From an uncultured Alphaproteobacteria bacterium (GTDB lineage: Bacteria; Pseudomonadota; Alphaproteobacteria; Minwuiales; Minwuiaceae): a DNA stretch of 16,250 nt. The stretch spans positions 1-16,250 of the forward strand of contig CAJYBQ010000024.1 in the NCBI GenBank assembly GCA_913064755.1, read 5' to 3'. This document shows, in pieces, positions 7,901 through 13,900 of the stretch. The translations under genes were made by a program, and so were the position numbers. The notes beneath the pieces were generated by a model that was given only the letters and a program-made list of their open reading frames with translations, was not told where the DNA came from and searched no databases. Numbering within the stretch: position 1 is the stretch's first letter; every line of letters begins with the position of its first letter.

Positions 7901-10900
7901 CGGTCATCACCGGGACGACGGCCGGCGACGACACCTTGCAGGGCGGCGATGGCGGCGACCTGCTGGATGGCGGGGAAGGCATCGACGCCGCGTCCTTCGC
8001 CAATGACATCGCCGGTGTCCAGGCGGAACTGATCGCCGGTGGTGCCACTGATGGCTTCGGCAATTTCGATACCCTGAACGGAATCGAGAACCTGATCGGT
8101 TCGGCCTTTGACGACACGCTGGCTGGCGGTTCGGGTGCGAATACCCTGCAGGGTGGTGCCGGTAACGACCAGCTCAGCGGTGGCCAGGGGGATGACTCCC
8201 TGGATGGCGGGCTGGGTGACGACACGCTGGATGGCGGCATCTCCGGCGAGGGCGACGACATCCTGGCAGGTGGTGACGGCACCGACCTGGCAGATTTCTC
8301 CGGCGCGACGGAGGCCGTGACGGTCGACCTTCTGACCGGAACCGCAACGGCAACACAACTGGGCACCGACACGCTCTCGGGGATCGAGAACGTTGCCGGT
8401 ACCGATTTCGGTGACGACATCCTGGGTGACGGCAACGACAACCTGCTGGCGCTGAACGGTGGCGACGATACCGGTGCCGGCGGTGCCGGCGATGACACGC
8501 TTCAGGGCGGTGATGGCAACGACCTGCTGTTCGACAGTGCGGGTTCGGACCTGCTCGAAGGCGGTGATGGCAACGATACCCTGTTCGCCGACGCGGGCGC
8601 CGATGCGCTGGACGGCGGCAACGGCATCGACACGGCAGACTACATCGGTGCGCTGGAAGGGGTGAACATCGACCTCGGTTCCGGTGTCGGCATCGACGTC
8701 GGTGGTCTGGTCGATACGCTGACCGGGATCGAGAACGTCGAAGGCTCCGATTTCGACGATACGCTGACCGGCGACGGGCAGGCCAACCAGCTTGGCGGCG
8801 GCGACGGTGCCGACCTGCTGGATGCCGGGGACGGCGCCGACCAGATCTTCGGCGACGGCGGCGCGGACACGCTGGAAGGCGGCGCGGGCGATGACACCCT
8901 GTCCGGTGGGACGGGCAACGACGTGCTGTTCTCCGCTGCGGGCTTCGACAGCCTCAGCGGCGACGACGGCACCGACACCCTGGATTTCTCCAACGCGACC
9001 CAGGGCGTGGTCTTCGACATGCTGGCCAGCACCCTGACCGATGACGGTTTCGGCAATGCCGAATCGGTCTTCTCGATCGAGAACGCCGTGGGTTCGGCAT
9101 TCGCCGATACCCTGACGGTCGGGCTGGATGCGGAAGTTTCCGGCGGGGCCGGGGATGACCTTTTCGTGGCCCGGGCAGGCATGGGCGATGCCACGATCCT
9201 GGACTTCGTTGCCGGTGCGGCGACGGATGATGTGCTGGATGTATCGGAATTCGGTTTCGGTGACCTCGCGTCGGTTGTCGCGGTGGCGAGCGATGATGGC
9301 ACCAGCACAACGATCCAGCTTTCCGCGACCGAGACGGTCGTGCTGAACAACGTGCTTGTCGCCGACCTCGCGGAAGATGACTTCATCTTTGACGAGAGCG
9401 CCGGGCAGGCCCCGGCCGTCATCGACCTTGCGGCGGGGACGTCCGATGACGGGTTTGTCTTCACGGATGCGCAGAACCAGCAGGACTTCGGTTCCGCGAT
9501 CAGCGGCATCGGTGACGTCAATGGTGATGGCATCGACGATCTGCTGGTCGGGTCCGAGAGCGCCGGTTCCACGGGGGAGGCATTCGTGCTGTTCGGCGAT
9601 GCCGCACCCGGCTTCGTGCAGGTGCAGGATGGCAACCTCGCCACGAATGAACGCGGCCTGGAAGTGATCGCGGGCGCGACGAACGAAGGTGCCGGGTTTG
9701 GCAGCGAGGTCCAGGGGATCGGCGACATCAACGGTGACGGTTTCACCGATTTCGCGATTGCCGCACCGGGGCTCTACAATGGTTATTATGCGGGGTACGG
9801 CGGCGTGGCCGTCATCTTCGGTGACGCGAACGGCCTGACCCAGGACTTCGATATCGATGACCTGGATGGCACCAACGGTTTCACGTTCAATCTTGCTGAT
9901 TATGACAGTTCGGACGCGCTCGGTCGTTCTATTGCCAGCGTTGGTGACTTCAATGGCGACGGCATCGACGATCTTGCCGTCAGCGCGGTGGCCAATGGAA
10001 CCGGCAAGGTATTTGTCCTGTTCGGTTCCGCCGACGGGTTCGTGGTGGATATCGCCAGCGACCAGATCGGCAACACGGTTGACGGCCTGGTCCTGTCAGG
10101 CGGCGCGGCCGGGACCGGCTTCGGTCAGGACATCGATTTCGCGGGCGACTTCAACGGGGACGGTCTTGATGACCTCGTCATCGGCGAGCCGCTGGCAGCA
10201 GACGGTGGCCAGGCCTTCGTGGTCTTCGGCAGTTCGCTCCTCAGCGGCAATGAACTGATCAGTACCCTGGCGTCGGAGGATGCGGGGGCGATCACCATCG
10301 GCTCGGGTGTCGATGGCGACCGGGTCGGCGGGGCTGTCAGCACTGCTGGCGACATCAACAACGACGGCTTCGACGACGTGATCATCGGCGCCACCGGCAC
10401 GGATGTCGGCGGTGTGGTCGATGTCGGCGCGGCCCACGTGGTCTTCGGCAGCGGGTCGCCGCAATCCGTCGATGTGTCCCAGCTTTCGGTGGACGGCATC
10501 AACGGCTTCACCTTCTTCGGCTCCGCGACGGATGACCTCGTCGGCACCGATGTGGCGGGCGGCGGCGACCTGAACGGTGACGGTATCGACGATATCGCGA
10601 TCGGTGCCCCGGGCACCGTCTACGGCGCCAATCAGCCGGGCGAGGTGCTGGTCGTGTTCGGCACGGACTCAGGTTTCGGCAGCAGCATCACCGGTGCTGA
10701 CCTGGACGGCAGCACGGGCGTCACCATTCGCGGCGATGCCACCCTGAACAACGCCATCGGCGAAAGCGTTGCCATCGTGGGCGACGTCAACGGCGACGGC
10801 TTCGACGACCTCGCGTTCTCCGTCAGCGGCGGGATTACCTACGCGGGTGAACCGGTGAACTACGATTCCGCGATTGTCGTGTTCGGTTCCGACAATACGG

Positions 10901-13900
10901 GCCTGGCCCAGGTCGGCGACAGCGGCGACGACAACCTGGTCGGTGATGCCGGCGACAACCTGCTGGTGGGCGCGCAGGGCGATGACACCCTGTCCGGACT
11001 GGGCGGCCAGGACGTGCTGCGCGGCGGTGCGGGCGACGATGTCATCCTCGGCGGTGAAGGTGCCGACCTGCTGGTCGGCGGCGGCGGTGCGGATGAGCTG
11101 TTCGGTGGTGCCGGTGGGGACACGCTGTTGCCCGGCACGAACGACGGCGTCACCGGTGATTTCATCCAGGGCGGCATCGACAGCAACCTGATCGTCTTCG
11201 ATGCGCCGGGTGCCGGTTTCTTCATCGTGGATTATTCCGACCAGGCCAACGGGATCGACGCGGCCATCGGCCCGGTCGATGGAACCGTGACAAAGATCGG
11301 CGGCGTCGACACGCTGGAAGGCGTGCACCTGCTGGATGGCACGCTTGGTGGTCTGCAGATCAACGGTGGCTCCGGCGCCGATGTCTTCACCGTGAACCTG
11401 CAATCGGGTGACGAGTTCATCCAGATACGTGGCGGTGCCGGCAATGACACCGTGACCGGCGGCAACGGCTTCGATCGGCTGGACTACGTCGGTGCAGCGG
11501 CGGGCGTGAACATCGACGTCTCCCAGGGGCTGACCCTGGATGACGGCTTCGGCGACGTGGATACCTTCAGCCAGATCGATGAATTCCGTGGTTCCGACAA
11601 TGACGACACGCTGACGGGTTCGGAAGGCAATGACCGTTTCATCACCCGCCAGGGCGATGACATCGTCGATGGTGCGGGCGGCTTCGACCTGCTGCGCTAT
11701 GACCGTGCCAATATCGAATTCGTCAACGTCGACCTGTCGGTCGGTTCGGCGGACGTGCAGTTCACCGGTGTTCAGGGTGTCTCCATCGACACCATCAGCA
11801 ACATCGAATCCATCCGGGGATCGCTCAACGGCAATGACACGCTGACCGGCGATGTGCTGGGCAATCAGCTTGACGGTCGCGGTGGCAACGACCTGATCGA
11901 CGGCGGCGACGGCAATGACACGCTGCTGGGCGGCGACGGCGACGACACGCTGCTGTCGGGCACCAATGACGGCAGTGGCGACCTGCTGAACACCGGCGCC
12001 GGCAACGACCTGGTTTCCTTCGTCGACCCGGGCGTGGGCTTCTTCATCCTCGACTACAGCGCGCTTTCCGACGGCATCGTCGCGAACATCGGCAACACGA
12101 CCGGTACGGTCGAGAAGGTCGGCACGGGCGAGATCGATACCCTGCAGGGTGTCGACCTGGTCGACGGCACGACCGGCGGTCTGCAGATCAATGCGGGCAG
12201 CGGCGCGGATGTCATCACGGTCGACCTGGCCTCAACGGATGAATTCATCCAGATCCGCGGTGGTGCGGGCAACGACACGATCACGGGTGGCGGAGGTTTT
12301 GACCGCCTCGACTACATCAATGCCACGACCGGCGTGAACGTCGACATCGGCCTGGGCCTGACGCTGGACGATGGCCAGGGCGGCGTGGACACCTTCAGCC
12401 AGATCGACGAGGTCCGGGGTTCCGCGAACGACGACACGCTGAACGGGTCCGTCGGTGACGACCGCTTCATCACCGACCGTGGCAATGACCTGGTCGACGG
12501 CGGCCTGGGCTTTGACCTGGTGCGTTACGACCGCAATGGCATCGATTTCGTCGACGTGGATCTTTCAACGGGTATTGCACAGGTCCAGTTCACCGGTGAC
12601 CAGGGGCTGGCGATCGATGATCTGAGCAGCATCGAAGCGATCCGCGGCTCGATCCTGGGCAATGACTCCCTGCTGGGCAGTGATGCCGACAACCAGCTGG
12701 ATGGCCGGGGTGGTGACGACGTCCTCAGCGGTGGTGCCGGCGACGACACGCTGATCGGCCGTGACGGCACCGATTCCTTCGCCGGCGGCGACGGCATCGA
12801 CACCTTCAACGCCTCGGATGGCACGCAGGCCGTCGTGGTGAACCTGCTGGACGGCACCGTCACCGACGATGGTTTCGGCAATGCAGAATCGCTGATCAGT
12901 GTCGAACAGGTTCTTGGTTCCGACTTCGGCGACCAGTTGACGTTCGGGACCGGGACGGGTCTCGCCGGCAACGGGGGTGATGACCTGTTCATCACCACGG
13001 CGGGCATGGGCACCGGCAACTTCGTGTTCGACTTCGCGGCAGGTGATGGAACCGATGACGTGCTGGACGTTGCCGAGTTCGGCTTCGAGAACCTGACCGA
13101 ACTGCTCGATTCCTCGAGTGACGACGGGACCAGCATCACCTTCAATCTTTCGGAAATCGATTCGGTCACGCTGAACGATGTGCTGGCGGCAGACCTTGTG
13201 GCAGCCGACTTCGTCTTCGCGGAGGCCGCGCCTGTCGGTGCCCTGTTCGACCTGCGCGATGACCTTGATCCGACAACCGGGTTCCTGTTCAGCAGCGCCG
13301 ATTCGAACGAGAAGTTCGGTTTCGGCATCGACGGCATCGGCGACATCAATGGTGACGGCCTGGACGACATCATCGTCGGGGCGGGCTATGGCACCACCTA
13401 TTACGGTGAGGGCCAGAGCCAGTTGACGGGTGAGGCCTTCGTCCTGTTCGGCGACACCGAACCGGATTTCAGCCAGAATACTACCGACCTGGCGGTTGAA
13501 GGTCGCGGGTTCCAGCCGTTCCAGAGTGACATCTCCGCCTTCGGTATCTTCGGCTATGACGTCGCTGGCATCGGTGACCTGAACGGGGACGGTTTCGACG
13601 ACTTCGCCATCTCCGCCCGCAACGAATACAACCGGAATGTCTACGGCACCGGCGAGGTGACGGTCGTCTTCGGTGCGGACGGGGGGTTGAGCGCCGACAT
13701 CGACGTCAGCAACCTGGACGGCACCGACGGCTTCACGATCCTGGCCAACGCCAACGACATCTCCGCGCTGGGCTATTCCATCGCCGGTGGCGGCGACTTC
13801 AACGGCGACGGGCTGGATGACCTGATCATCGGGGCACCGGCCGCAAGCTATGGCCAGACGAATGCCGCGGGTGAGGTCTATGTGGTCTTCGGCAGCACCG

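Larger units (their letters stand above)
8956..11007 (+). repeat. Supermodule copy A (RTX insert, end-like module, propeller)
   Basis: This stretch aligns in order with 12781-14856: shared anchors are DDGFGNAES (9040 and 12865), GDDLF (9151 and 12976), the first FG-GAP loop (9511 and 13339) and DNTG.AQVGD.GD (10891 and 14740), at offsets of 3825 to 3849 bases. The copies have diverged in sequence and by small in-frame indels, so the duplication is old compared with the 216-bp one. Confidence 0.85.
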
